This document shows positions 16,501 to 22,616 of a stretch of DNA of 64,000 nt, one piece after another (the stretch's first letter is position 1; the number at the start of each line of letters is the position of its first letter). The translations under genes and the position numbers were made by a program. Under the pieces are notes generated by a model. It had not been told where the DNA came from. It worked only from the letters and a program-made list of their open reading frames with translations, and did no database searches. This stretch comes from a virus. The stretch is from IMG/VR virus record IMGVR_UViG_3300032245_001746, positions 62,001 through 126,000 of that record; one strand, written 5' to 3'.

Positions 16501-16909
16501 GAAAGTCTGCAAGTTGCCATATTGACATACTTGCTTCTGAATAATTATTTGAATAATTTGAATTTTTAAAATGTCTAACTTTTATTTCAATTGTATCATT
16601 AGGTGATACATCAATAATTGTTTCATTATTGTTGTTTTCAACAATAATGGTTTCCCAATAAGTATTATTTATGTTATATTGTAGTTCAGTGCCCAAATTA
16701 GATTGATTAGTCCAATTAACAATAATGCCTAAGTTTTCTAAACTTAAATTTAAATTTTTCACATCAGGAATGTCATTATTTAAGTTTGTTGTTTGATATG
16801 GGTATAATTGATATCTACAAACTGTTATTACAGAAACCCAAGCGTTTTTTAAATATACCCATTTAATTTCTCTTATAACATTGTTTTTATCCAAACATCT
16901 ATATGTCAT
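13571..16909 (-). CDS. Large fibre/adhesin-like protein, copy 1 (FN3 plus propeller-like repeats)
   Basis: An 1112-residue Asn/Ser/Thr/Tyr-rich protein, likely a tail- or head-fibre adhesin. Residues 45-130 look like a fibronectin type III domain (LGIIVNWTNQ, DTIEIKVRHF). The central part has repeated beta-strand units of the kind found in propellers. Shared landmarks with the paralogue at 24628-27558 include a Cys-Cys pair and AFNPIDRHIYH. The C-terminus is ISKWTYYVWD, almost identical to the paralogue. Residues about 354-484 form a separate jelly-roll-like insert that the paralogue lacks. A 90-residue partner gene lies upstream and an AlkB-like oxygenase overlaps its 3' end. The host-binding role is inferred from size, composition and duplication. 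Confidence 0.72.
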   Translation of the reverse strand: MTYRCLDKNNVIREIKWVYLKNAWVSVITVCRYQLYPYQTTNLNNDIPDVKNLNLSLENLGIIVNWTNQSNLGTELQYNINNTYWETIIVENNNNETIIDVSPNDTIEIKVRHFKNSNYSNNYSEASMSIWQLADFQLYGLTENVNDNLSEANTLYAINYGDEFYTNKLKTFTNENVYETNHAIAFHNGLIYRMIRKNRDSYQGYEFEYINTETLEIINIPLTSNDFNCSVKTMCYYPPTGVFLLATDCSFYQIETNGTVTQLSGANNSIRGMYYYNNVLVGLFDNNYQGPIQIYVLDPTNGLLLNESPLFEMTIDGYNLLEGHSLTEHNGNLHAILYATNEQGYSGMILAKIESTSESNTYTSGFDDDNHGWVGTQWSRDASDIRTNFISGQTNILTQNFNVGENSVLSFSYNFSSNVYGDLFVKSNGTTLETVNCYGTGSGDVSVNLTTGEHLITLELQGVDTEGIFAITTISVTNVITQTNQYSFISQLSINYRALTSININEENQLIIQQSNNDLSALNYLSDEGIVGDLIVDTKVCCNIEEYQSVAFNPIDRHIYHLCMRAVDTSDYDETNLVFEKLNLDTLEVTPIDLSGSIKVNGTEFQTESYIDDGGDDMYDRGNFLGTNRSNNGFIEYTHTQQTEYDWEAFNQIADGVITDGHSYEDEYDYFGPGSRYFTNMYSGLFVMVAKDIDITSFSIYGQIGADGSGLAAEDVITLNNGHTGYFKKIYNSGDPSVNHLIIIPTKSGVMQEISYSTYQDFHKISNLSGVDYIYYLLFSSIDNGDNINNEITSEQARTIGNSFLNTITGPSMTIENILSNLNSSVTNITENIPNMFAFTDYFDGMASEFINYKPGLNQPHCMTYYKNNKFLVASNEGLHSITNDGVATSISDQFHWAECRGLAFVGDRLFATFSQIPELAEINPSTGEIINQLENKKGPTVFVDNNQIYNFAIRALASTGNALILMSYDNDHTYTLAYLDNLEPDGDSLLYATSIGQFRASGGLTLQKFGKNPIPGNYFIGYNEEHTGILVPSNYNEEEITLTADQIEVQWHEDYMANERYTDWNDIVVQEVVQLNEGGNFTVVIDKPVNNFKVRMRYKNPISKWTYYVWD

Positions 16910-16962
16910 TATAATAACTCCATTATTTTATTTTATTTTATTTTATTTTAAATTGGATATTT

Positions 16963-17235
16963 TTAATCTTTAATAGTTTTTAATTTATGTTCTTTTAAAA
17001 AACCTCTAGGACCTGTTACTTCAATTTCAGTTAATTCTTGAATTAATTTCAATTTATCGATCATTTCTTGACTTGCATCAAATGTGCAAAACCAGTGAGT
17101 CTCTGGTTTTTCGCCTGTTTCTGACAATCCAATTCCTAATATTCTTGGATGATTAGCAAAAGCTTCAATTTCCAATCTAGCTTTATTTCTAGCTAATTCA
17201 ACATCTTCATTTTTTGCTAAAATACATATTTGCAT
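16963..17235 (-). CDS. 90-residue partner protein of the adhesin, copy 1
   Basis: A 90-residue protein beginning MQICILAKNEDVELARNKA, with the core sequence LGIGLSETGEKPETHWFCT. It is about two-thirds identical to the protein at 24343-24615. Family unknown; it looks like a small alpha/beta fold. Both copies sit beside a large adhesin and a 2-oxoglutarate oxygenase, here upstream of the adhesin and in the other cassette downstream. A chaperone, assembly factor or adhesin-bound subunit is the natural guess. An ATTTT pentanucleotide is repeated four times in the gap to the adhesin gene. Confidence 0.72.
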   Translation of the reverse strand: MQICILAKNEDVELARNKARLEIEAFANHPRILGIGLSETGEKPETHWFCTFDASQEMIDKLKLIQELTEIEVTGPRGFLKEHKLKTIKD

Positions 17236-17283
17236 ATAATAAATATCTCTTGTAAATAATTTTATTATATATGTTTAAATAAA

Positions 17284-18711
17284 TTAAAAATCTATTTCTT
17301 TTTTAATTGTTATTTTATGACCTTCATTTTTTAATATTTTTACTCTTTGATTAGAATGTCTAAGTAAATAAGGATTTATATTGAATATAAAATCATAATA
17401 TTTTAATTCTTCTTTATCATCAGATGGTCTTAAACCTCTTCCCATACGTTGTATAATCGTATGATCTGCCTTACCACCCGCACAGTTTATTAAGTTATGC
17501 AAATGACAATTTATTCCAGAATTTAATATTTTTTGTGTTGCTATAGCTACAACATCTTCTTTAGATGATTTATGTAATCTTTGAATTACTTCTTTTCTCG
17601 TTTTTAATGTATCTTTACCTTTAATCCAAATTGAATCTGTAATTATATCATTTAATATATTTCCATGTTCTATTCTTTCAACAAGAATTAAAGTTCTTCC
17701 TTTGCATAATGTTGTTAATCTTTTAACTATTTCATGTAAATAATAATTATTAGCAATACCTGCTGTTACAGCATCTCTGTATATTTCATAAGGCAACTCT
17801 GGTTCATTAATATGATAAAAATAACAATCACTTTTTGCTAATGTACCTCTTTCTTGTAACAATTTAGTTTTAACGACACCTTTTTCTGCAACATCTGAAT
17901 TTGTTTTTAAAACAGGACCAAAATATCCTTTAACATAATATCTTTGAGATTTATCTTTACCTCCAAATTTTTCCCAAGTTGCAGATATGGCAAGTCTCAT
18001 AGAAGCATTTGTTAATTTTTCATATGCTTTTTTACATGTTTTACCCATCATTTCATGGATTTCATCCACAATAACACATTTTATGTGTGGCAATAAAGAT
18101 TCAATTTTATGAATAGATTGAATTGTTGAGCATGTAATTACATTTGGCTCAAAATAATTTCCATATACTCTTCCAACCTTTTCGAATTTCCATTCTTTTA
18201 ACTTTTCATAATTTTGATCAACTAAGCTAGTTTGTCCAGCTAAAATTAAACAAGGTGTTTTAGGACTTAAACACCTTAATGATCCTACTAAAATTTCAGA
18301 CTTTCCAGCACCTGTTGCGGCTGAAACTATTCCTCTTTTATATTCCATAAATTGATTAATTAAATCAACTTGATAATCATATAATTCAAAATTAGGATTC
18401 CATTGTTTTAAAAAATCTTTATCTATTTTTGAATTAATTATATTCACTTCAGTTCTTTTATCAATTGTTTCATATTGAATGTTCCAATATTTTAATGCAG
18501 CCGTTACTTCTGGTAATAAACCAGTTAAAAATCTTCCTGTTTTTTCTTTAAAAAAATCTGTAAAACCATCCCAGACTTTTTGTTTAAAAAGTCTGGAATG
18601 CATATAATTAAGTTCTCTTACTTTAAATAACTTAGTTAAGTCATTCATTACTTTCAAATTTTCACTTTGAAGCCAAGAGTAATTATTTTGTATTTTTATT
18701 ACAGTTTTCAT
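17284..18711 (-). CDS. uvsW: UvsW-like SF2 helicase
   Basis: DNA/RNA helicase that in T4 unwinds R-loops and branched recombination intermediates and helps switch from origin- to recombination-dependent replication. The 475-residue protein has the UvsW-type N-terminal region (about 1-100). SF2 motifs follow: the YDYQVDLI Q-motif-like region, Walker A SAATGAGKSE, the DEIH box in VIVDEIHEM, SATWEKF as motif III, and motif VI QRMGRGLRPSDDKEE. Length and order match T4 UvsW. Start ATG at 18711 gives MKTVIKIQNNYSWL. Confidence 0.92.
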   Translation of the reverse strand: MKTVIKIQNNYSWLQSENLKVMNDLTKLFKVRELNYMHSRLFKQKVWDGFTDFFKEKTGRFLTGLLPEVTAALKYWNIQYETIDKRTEVNIINSKIDKDFLKQWNPNFELYDYQVDLINQFMEYKRGIVSAATGAGKSEILVGSLRCLSPKTPCLILAGQTSLVDQNYEKLKEWKFEKVGRVYGNYFEPNVITCSTIQSIHKIESLLPHIKCVIVDEIHEMMGKTCKKAYEKLTNASMRLAISATWEKFGGKDKSQRYYVKGYFGPVLKTNSDVAEKGVVKTKLLQERGTLAKSDCYFYHINEPELPYEIYRDAVTAGIANNYYLHEIVKRLTTLCKGRTLILVERIEHGNILNDIITDSIWIKGKDTLKTRKEVIQRLHKSSKEDVVAIATQKILNSGINCHLHNLINCAGGKADHTIIQRMGRGLRPSDDKEELKYYDFIFNINPYLLRHSNQRVKILKNEGHKITIKKEIDF

Positions 18712-18741
18712 TCAATATGATACGTTATTAACTTTTTGAAA

Positions 18742-19215
18742 TCACATTTTTTCCAATCTTTTGATTACTTTTTCTATATTTTTTTCTAATTCTGTTTCAA
18801 TTCTAGATCTTGAAGCAAATACGCTATCTAATGCTGCTTTCATTTCAATTGTAATTTCTGCTTTTCCTTTTATGTTCTTTACAACAATTGTTGTAGATTG
18901 ATCTTTTAAATTACCAGTTAATGGTCTAATCATTTCGACTTGGAATATTCCTTCTTCTTCATTTATTTTTCTTGTTTCTTTTGCAACAAATGTTGATGTA
19001 CCAATTGCATTTTTATTTTGAATTTGAAGCAAATCTTTTTCTCTTTTTAAAACTACCGTACCAATTTCTTTATAAAGTATATCTTGTTTAAAATATATTT
19101 TATTAATACATTCTTCATAATCCATATCTGTCATTCTTGTTATTTTTGTTTCACCCTCACCAGCAATACAAATATTTGGTAACAACAATATTGAAAAAAA
19201 TAAATATTTAAACAT
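18742..19215 (-). CDS. Secreted protein with a signal peptide
   Basis: A 157-residue protein when started at the ATG preceded by AAAGGAG; an upstream ATG at 19248 lacks a ribosome-binding site. It begins MFKYLFFSILLLPNICIAG, a clear signal peptide with likely cleavage after ...CIA. The mature part is charged, with KITRMTDMDYEECINKIYF, and ends in a Lys/Glu-rich helix (EKNIEKVIKRLEKM). Export to the periplasm of a Gram-negative host is expected. Function unknown; superinfection exclusion or envelope modification would fit, without direct evidence. Confidence 0.72.
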   Translation of the reverse strand: MFKYLFFSILLLPNICIAGEGETKITRMTDMDYEECINKIYFKQDILYKEIGTVVLKREKDLLQIQNKNAIGTSTFVAKETRKINEEEGIFQVEMIRPLTGNLKDQSTTIVVKNIKGKAEITIEMKAALDSVFASRSRIETELEKNIEKVIKRLEKM

Positions 19216-19280
19216 AAAAACTCCTTTTTTATTATTTATCCAATACATAAATAATAAAATATAAAAGTTTTGAGGTTTAT

Positions 19281-19958
19281 ATGAATTTTAAAAAATATTA
19301 TGAAAACTCTTCAGTTGCAGTTAAAGTATTGAGAGATCAAGATTCAATTGATGCAAAATTCATACAAGAAATTGATAAATTAAAAAAATCAATAATGGAA
19401 TATGTTGGAAATAGATTTGCAAATATTTTAAATATAAGTGGTAAAAATCATTTTTCAACAATTGCTACAATGGCAAATACAAATAATGAAGTTATCAATC
19501 ATTTAATGAAATTATCAGAAATTGATGTTCAAATATTAGATTTTTTATATTCTGCACAAATTGTTCATTTTAATCAGATATTAAGATCAATACCAGAAAC
19601 TTTTGCTGAATTAGCAGATATTATGGAAAGAATTAGTCAAAATGATTTAGTACCAGATTTAACACATACTAAAAACGCAATTGATTATTCTTTAGCTAAA
19701 ATTAAAAAAAATGCTTCTAGTATGTTGAAAACAATTCAAATGAATGAAGAATTATTAAAAATTTCTTTAGCAAATGAAAAATTATTTCAATACATGTATA
19801 AATTTAAAAATAATCAACAAAAAGAAGCAGAAAGTTGGATAATAAATGTGGCTACATGGTATAATATTTATGTTCCAAACTTTATCGATGTTTGTTCAAA
19901 TTATGCTAACATAACAATTCAAAATTTGAACCATTATGTTTTAAATCAAGAAAATTAA
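19281..19958 (+). CDS. Helical protein with a capsid-targeting-like N-terminus
   Basis: A 225-residue, almost wholly helical protein of unknown function. Its first residues, MNFKKYYENSSVAVKV, carry the F-x-x-Y-Y-x-N motif found on several unrelated proteins in this genome. The rest is rich in Asn, Ile and Leu, with no enzyme motif, and ends IQNLNHYVLNQEN. It shares its direction with the next gene (12-base gap). Being divergent from the signal-peptide gene, it probably has its own promoter in the AT-rich gap. A packaged head protein is a reasonable hypothesis. Confidence 0.65.
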   Translation: MNFKKYYENSSVAVKVLRDQDSIDAKFIQEIDKLKKSIMEYVGNRFANILNISGKNHFSTIATMANTNNEVINHLMKLSEIDVQILDFLYSAQIVHFNQILRSIPETFAELADIMERISQNDLVPDLTHTKNAIDYSLAKIKKNASSMLKTIQMNEELLKISLANEKLFQYMYKFKNNQQKEAESWIINVATWYNIYVPNFIDVCSNYANITIQNLNHYVLNQEN

Positions 19959-19970
19959 AGAAAGGTTTTT

Positions 19971-20273
19971 ATGGCTCTTACTCAAAAATTATTATTTACT
20001 CAAGATTATTCTGAATATCCAATTACTTTTAATTATTTAAGTAACGAAATTGCAAGAATAGACAGAGAAGGTATCTTTCACTTCTGCGTAGAACCTTCTG
20101 ATGAAAACACAAAGAAGTTTGTAGACTTATTGCAGAATTTGTTCAATCGAAAAATTACTGGTTTGAACGTTGTAGAAAAAAAATCCAAAAACTTGTTTAC
20201 AAACACTGACAACAACACGTATAGTTCTGATGACAATTCTGATGTTGTAGAAGAATTTGATCTTCTAAAATAA
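19971..20273 (+). CDS. Small acidic hypothetical protein
   Basis: A 100-residue protein starting MALTQKLLFTQDYSEYPITF. It is acidic at the C-terminus (SSDDNSDVVEEFDLLK) and follows the helical protein closely with an AAAGG ribosome-binding site. Base use is slightly less AT-rich than its neighbour. No motif identifies it. It lies immediately upstream of the promoter for the tRNA array leader. Confidence 0.65.
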   Translation: MALTQKLLFTQDYSEYPITFNYLSNEIARIDREGIFHFCVEPSDENTKKFVDLLQNLFNRKITGLNVVEKKSKNLFTNTDNNTYSSDDNSDVVEEFDLLK

Positions 20274-20287
20274 TTTTCAAAATTTTT

Positions 20288-20317
20288 TTGAAAAAAAACA
20301 ATCAACTACCATATAAT
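20288..20317 (+). promoter_or_regulatory. Sigma-70-type promoter for the tRNA leader
   Basis: TTGAAA (20288-20293) and a perfect TATAAT (20312-20317) with 18-base spacing lie just after the preceding gene's stop. Transcription would begin near 20324, about 20 bases before the leader start codon. Confidence 0.7.
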
Positions 20318-20342
20318 AATTAAACTTAAAAGGAAATTTAAA

Positions 20343-20423
20343 ATGTCATATTTATTTAGTTCATATTTGTATAGTTCATCCTCGCTCTTTATGAGCGGAA
20401 GGACTAGTCTTGCTGTATGCTAA
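20343..20423 (+). CDS. 26-codon leader peptide rich in Ser/Tyr/Leu/Phe (candidate attenuator)
   Basis: A complete mini-ORF with an AAGGA ribosome-binding site eight bases upstream. The peptide starts MSYLFSSYLYSSSSLF: every residue 2-16 is Ser, Tyr, Leu or Phe, and 18 of 26 overall are. The tRNA genes immediately downstream carry exactly those amino acids. The codons cover the array's anticodons: TCA, TCC, TCG, AGT, AGC (Ser), TAT (Tyr), TTT (Phe), TTA, TTG, CTC and CTT (Leu). A terminator begins about 22 bases after the stop. This is the architecture of amino-acid-operon attenuation leaders, in which ribosome stalling at key codons prevents terminator formation. The layout is direct observation; the mechanism is inference. 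Confidence 0.72.
   Translation: MSYLFSSYLYSSSSLFMSGRTSLAVC
20379..20403 (+). promoter_or_regulatory. Hairpin inside the leader ORF
   Basis: TCCT-CGCTC and GAGCG-AGGA pair around a TTTAT loop (a two-base GA bulge in the right arm), covering codons 13-20 of the leader. A translating ribosome would melt it; a ribosome stalled upstream would let it form. It is one of the alternative structures expected in an attenuator. Confidence 0.5.
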
Positions 20424-20457
20424 GTAAATGAGGAAATAGGAATAAAAACCTCGGCAT
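20417..20457 (+). promoter_or_regulatory. Candidate antiterminator pairing
   Basis: ATGC (20417-20420) can pair with GCAT (20454-20457), and GAGG (20430-20433) with CCTC (20449-20452). Both use the left arm of the terminator. A ribosome at the leader stop codon (20421-20423) would cover the upstream segments and favour termination. The pairing is short and weak, so this is only a model. Confidence 0.35.
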
Positions 20458-20479
20458 CGCAAGATGCCGAGGTTTTTTT
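20445..20479 (+). terminator. Strong Rho-independent terminator between the leader and the tRNA array
   Basis: AACCTCGGCATC (20447-20458) pairs perfectly with GATGCCGAGGTT (20463-20474) around a GCAA tetraloop and runs into a T-run. It is one of the most GC-rich stems in the window. It lies between the leader ORF and the first tRNA-like gene, where an attenuator terminator would be. Confidence 0.92.
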
Positions 20480-20485
20480 GTTTTA

Positions 20486-20569
20486 TAGGTTAAAGAGAAT
20501 CTGGGAATTCTGACGGAAAATAAACCGTTGTCTTTTGACTGTTGTGGTTCGAATCCACATGCCTATATT
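20486..20569 (+). tRNA. tRNA-like gene with a long variable arm, anticodon loop abnormal
   Basis: The acceptor pairs ATAGGTT with TGCCTAT (one mismatch, one wobble). The T arm TGTGG-TTCGAAT-CCACA is perfect, and the variable arm GTC-TTTT-GAC marks a class II tRNA. The anticodon stem GACGG/CCGTT encloses an eight-base loop, AAAATAAA, with no U33, so the anticodon is unclear (TAA, Leu, is the closest reading). It may be a decayed or unusual tRNA. Confidence 0.5.
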
Positions 20570-20600
20570 TGTTCTTTTAAAATTTAAAATATATTTATTA

Positions 20601-20683
20601 TGCGTTGATATGGCAAGTGGATAAAGCCGGGTGACTGTAAATCACTTCTTAATTGTTCGGGGGTTCGAATCCCTCTCAACGCA
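20601..20683 (+). tRNA. tRNA-Tyr (GTA)
   Basis: Acceptor TGCGTTG/CAACGCA is perfect. The anticodon arm has stem GTGA/TCAC and loop CTGTAAA, giving anticodon GTA. The variable region is long, as in bacterial Tyr tRNA, and the T loop is TTCGAAT. No CCA is encoded. Confidence 0.88.
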
Positions 20684-20689
20684 CTTTAT

Positions 20690-20776
20690 AGATGGTTTTA
20701 CTATTGGCTAGGTTAACTTAGTTGGAAACTAAGAAGGCGTTAATTCGCTTTACAAGTTCGATTCTTGTACCATCTG
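20690..20776 (+). tRNA. tRNA-Ser (GGA)
   Basis: Acceptor AGATGGT/ACCATCT. Anticodon arm CTTAG-TTGGAAA-CTAAG gives GGA. A long variable arm is typical of Ser, and the T arm ACAAG-TTCGATT-CTTGT is perfect. Reads UCC/UCU. Confidence 0.9.
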
Positions 20777-20784
20777 TTTTATTT

Positions 20785-20866
20785 AGAGTCGCTTCAATGT
20801 GGGTATTGGAGAAGTCTGTAAAACTTCTGCCCTATGGGCAAAACAGTTCGATTCTGTACGACTCTA
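20785..20866 (+). tRNA. tRNA-Tyr (GTA), second copy
   Basis: Acceptor AGAGTCG/CGACTCT. Anticodon arm GAAGT-CTGTAAA-ACTTC gives GTA. The variable arm GCCC-TAT-GGGC is long. The sequence is quite different from the Tyr gene at 20601, so it is not a recent duplicate. Confidence 0.88.
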
Positions 20867-20880
20867 CTTGTTGTTATTTT

Positions 20881-20970
20881 AGATGGGTAGACCTATTGGT
20901 AGGTCAGATTATTTGCTAAATAATTAGGGCGGGTCAAACCGTCTTGCAAGTTCGATTCTTGTCCCATCTG
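20881..20970 (+). tRNA. tRNA-Ser (GCT)
   Basis: Acceptor AGATGGG/CCCATCT. Anticodon arm ATTAT-TTGCTAA-ATAAT gives GCT. The long variable arm is GC-rich, and the T arm is GCAAG-TTCGATT-CTTGT. Reads AGU/AGC. Confidence 0.9.
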
Positions 20971-20990
20971 CTTGGTTTTTTATTTTATAT

Positions 20991-21081
20991 AGATTGGTAA
21001 CTGGACAGGCGTGCCAGCATTGTTTTGAAAACAATTGGAGCCATTGAGAAATGGCTTGGGATTCGATTTCTCACCTCTCTG
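20991..21081 (+). tRNA. tRNA-Ser (TGA), imperfect acceptor stem
   Basis: Anticodon arm ATTGT-TTTGAAA-ACAAT gives TGA. The variable arm is long (GCCATTGAGAAATGGC) and the T arm is TGGGA-TTCGATT-TCTCA. The acceptor AGATTGG/CCTCTCT has two central mismatches, so editing, weak function or decay is possible. Confidence 0.75.
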
Positions 21082-21100
21082 CTTTGTTTATTTTATAATA

Positions 21101-21178
21101 TGGACGGTGAGCTAGTGTGGTCATTTAAGCGGAAATTTGAAAGATTTCAGAACTCAGTTCGATTCTGAGACCGTCCAC
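21101..21178 (+). tRNA. tRNA-Phe (GAA)
   Basis: Acceptor TGGACGG/CCGTCCA. Anticodon arm GAAAT-TTGAAAG-ATTTC gives GAA. The variable loop is short and the T arm is CTCAG-TTCGATT-CTGAG. Last tRNA before the HNH endonuclease gene. Confidence 0.88.
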
Positions 21179-21226
21179 TTTTAAAGAATTTATAAAATTC
21201 GAACATTATTTTTCTTAAAATTAAAT

Positions 21227-21250
21227 ACGCTATTACTGTAATAGTGTATG
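21227..21250 (+). promoter_or_regulatory. Hairpin abutting the HNH endonuclease start codon
   Basis: TAC-CTATTA and TAATAG-GTA flank a CTG loop and end at the start codon; no Shine-Dalgarno is visible. Hairpins that block translation starts are known for homing endonuclease genes of T4-like phages. Confidence 0.5.
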
Positions 21251-21964
21251 AGCAAAATAATTTATACAAAAGAAGTGTTAGAAAAAGCAGTAAAAGAAGC
21301 AAGTTACTTAACTGAAGTATTTAAAATACTTAATGCAAGACAAGGAGGAAATACTTATCAAAGAATAAAAATATTAATTAAAGAGTATAAAATAGACACA
21401 TCTCATTTTTTGAATGGAAAATATAAAGGATTTTTAAAATCTGGAATTGCTAATAAAAAATGTCATTTAAAAATCCTTGTAAATGATAAATCTAGAAATA
21501 GAAGAGAAAGTAGTTATTTATTAAAACGTGCATTAATAGAAAGTGGTCGAATTCATGTTTGTGAATGCTGTGGTTTGAAACCTGAATGGAATGGTAAAGA
21601 ATTAACACTTCAAGTTGATCATATAGATGGAAATTGGTTAGATAATAGAAAAGAAAATTTAAGATTTTTATGTCCTAATTGTCATACTCAAACAAAAACA
21701 TTTGGAAATCAAAAGGAACAAAAAAAATGTGAAAATTGTAACATGAAAATAGGAAGAAAATCTCGATGGTGTAAGCGTTGTTTTCCATTATTTGTTTTTA
21801 TAAATAAAAGAAAAGTAAAAGACAGACCAGAATTACATGTATTAAACCAAGAAGTAAAAGAACTTGGGTATGTAGGAACTGGTAGAAAATATGGCGTAAG
21901 TGATAATGCTATTAAAAAATGGATTAAAACAGAAACTAAAAAATTAAATATTACAAATAAATAG
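21248..21964 (+). CDS. HNH homing endonuclease inside the tRNA array
   Basis: A 238-residue HNH nuclease. VCECCGLKPEWNGKELTLQV is followed by the catalytic DHIDG (residues about 124-128), and LRFLCPNCHTQTK completes the beta-beta-alpha metal finger with two C-x-x-C pairs. A second zinc pair (KCENCN ... WCKRC) follows. The C-terminus NQEVKELGYVGTGRKYGVSD, then NAIKKWIK, resembles a helix-turn-helix DNA-binding end. The N-terminus TKEVLEKAVKEASYLTEVFK is also a helix-turn-helix-like repeat. Free-standing endonucleases often invade phage tRNA clusters. It splits the array into six or seven upstream and nine downstream tRNAs. Confidence 0.88.
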   Translation: MSKIIYTKEVLEKAVKEASYLTEVFKILNARQGGNTYQRIKILIKEYKIDTSHFLNGKYKGFLKSGIANKKCHLKILVNDKSRNRRESSYLLKRALIESGRIHVCECCGLKPEWNGKELTLQVDHIDGNWLDNRKENLRFLCPNCHTQTKTFGNQKEQKKCENCNMKIGRKSRWCKRCFPLFVFINKRKVKDRPELHVLNQEVKELGYVGTGRKYGVSDNAIKKWIKTETKKLNITNK

Positions 21965-21982
21965 TAAATATAGTGTTTATAT

Positions 21983-22065
21983 GTTCGCGTGATGAAATTT
22001 GGGATACATGATGGTCTAAGAAGCCATTGCCGTAAGGCTTGCAGGTTTGATTTTTGTCGCGAACA
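21983..22065 (+). tRNA. tRNA-Leu (AAG)
   Basis: Acceptor GTTCGCG/CGCGAAC with discriminator A. Anticodon arm ATGGT-CTAAGAA-GCCAT gives AAG, which is unusual in bacteria because A34 normally needs deamination to inosine. The variable arm GCCGTAAGGC is long. The T arm (GCAGG-TTTGATT-TTTGT) relies on several G-T pairs. Confidence 0.78.
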
Positions 22066-22079
22066 CTTGTTGTTTTTAT

Positions 22080-22153
22080 GCTGTAGTACGCAAATAGGCA
22101 AAGCGGCAATACTTAAAATATTGTGATTCTGTCGTTCGACTCCGATCTACAGT
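22080..22153 (+). tRNA. tRNA-Leu-like (TAA), degenerate T arm
   Basis: Acceptor CTGTAG/CTACAG and anticodon arm CAATA-CTTAAAA-TATTG (anticodon TAA) are good. The expected T stem around TTCGACT does not pair; GTCG-TT-CGAC folds on itself instead. The variable region is short. Possibly a pseudogene or an odd structure. Confidence 0.55.
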
Positions 22154-22168
22154 ACTTGTTATTTTTAT

Positions 22169-22242
22169 GCTCATGTGATGCAATTGGCAGACATTTCTCG
22201 TTTAAACCGAGGATCTTACAAGTTCAAGTCTTGTCATGAGCA
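22169..22242 (+). tRNA. tRNA-Leu (TAA), short variable loop
   Basis: Acceptor GCTCATG/CATGAGC with discriminator A. D arm ATG...CAT. Anticodon arm TCTCG-TTTAAAC-CGAGG gives TAA. The variable loop is only five bases (ATCTT) where Leu tRNAs normally have a long arm. T arm ACAAG-TTCAAGT-CTTGT. Confidence 0.82.
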
Positions 22243-22251
22243 CTTTTATAT

Positions 22252-22329
22252 GCTTACGTGATGCAATTTGGTAGACATCTTTCGCTTAAAACGAAAGTTT
22301 TTTTGTAGGTTCGAGTCCTATCGTAAGCA
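22252..22329 (+). tRNA. tRNA-Leu (TAA), short T-rich variable loop
   Basis: Acceptor GCTTACG/CGTAAGC with discriminator A. Anticodon arm TTTCG-CTTAAAA-CGAAA gives TAA. The variable loop is GTTTTTTT, without a stem. T arm GTAGG-TTCGAGT-CCTAT. Similar D arm to the Leu gene at 22169. Confidence 0.82.
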
Positions 22330-22333
22330 CTAT

Positions 22334-22406
22334 CGGTCAATAACAATGATGGTTCATGTAGTCGTCTGAAGAACGACAAATCCCAGATCGTAACTGGGTT
22401 GACCGG
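22334..22406 (+). tRNA. tRNA-Phe-like (GAA) with atypical T loop
   Basis: Acceptor CGGTCAA/TTGACCG is perfect. D stem ACA/TGT, and anticodon arm GTCGT-CTGAAGA-ACGAC gives GAA. T stem CCCAG/CTGGG is perfect but the loop reads ATCGTAA instead of TTCGAAT-like. It begins four bases after the previous tRNA. Confidence 0.68.
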
Positions 22407-22415
22407 CTTTTATAT

Positions 22416-22499
22416 GTCCATGTGGTGAAATTTGGCAGCCACGCCAGCCTAAGAAACTGGTTCCTTAATGGAGTGTAGGTTCAAATCCTATCATGGACA
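22416..22499 (+). tRNA. tRNA-Leu (AAG), second copy
   Basis: Acceptor GTCCATG/CATGGAC with discriminator A. Loop CTAAGAA gives anticodon AAG; the closing pair of the stem is mismatched. The variable arm TCC-TTAAT-GGA is long, and the T arm is GTAGG-TTCAAAT-CCTAT. Confidence 0.78.
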
Positions 22500-22513
22500 C
22501 TTGTTATTTTTAT

Positions 22514-22596
22514 GCCCATGTGATTGAAATTGGTAAACTTGGAAGTTTTAGAAACTTTCGCCTTCGGGCTTGCAGGTTCAACCCCTGTCGTGGGCA
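22514..22596 (+). tRNA. tRNA-Leu (TAG)
   Basis: Acceptor GCCCATG/CGTGGGC with one G-T pair and discriminator A. Anticodon arm GAAGT-TTTAGAA-ACTTT gives TAG. The variable arm GCC-TTC-GGGC is long, and the T arm is GCAGG-TTCAACC-CCTGT. Confidence 0.87.
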
Positions 22597-22616
22597 CTTA
22601 TTATATTATTAAAAAT

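Noticed and set aside
16920-16951. Short ATTTT tandem repeat before the adhesin gene
   Set aside because: Four or five units in an AT-rich gap; may affect expression by slippage but there is no evidence beyond its presence.
20722-20919. Open reading frame across the tRNA genes on the plus strand
   Set aside because: It overlaps two complete tRNA genes and runs into a third; the protein sequence has no plausible composition and no ribosome-binding site.
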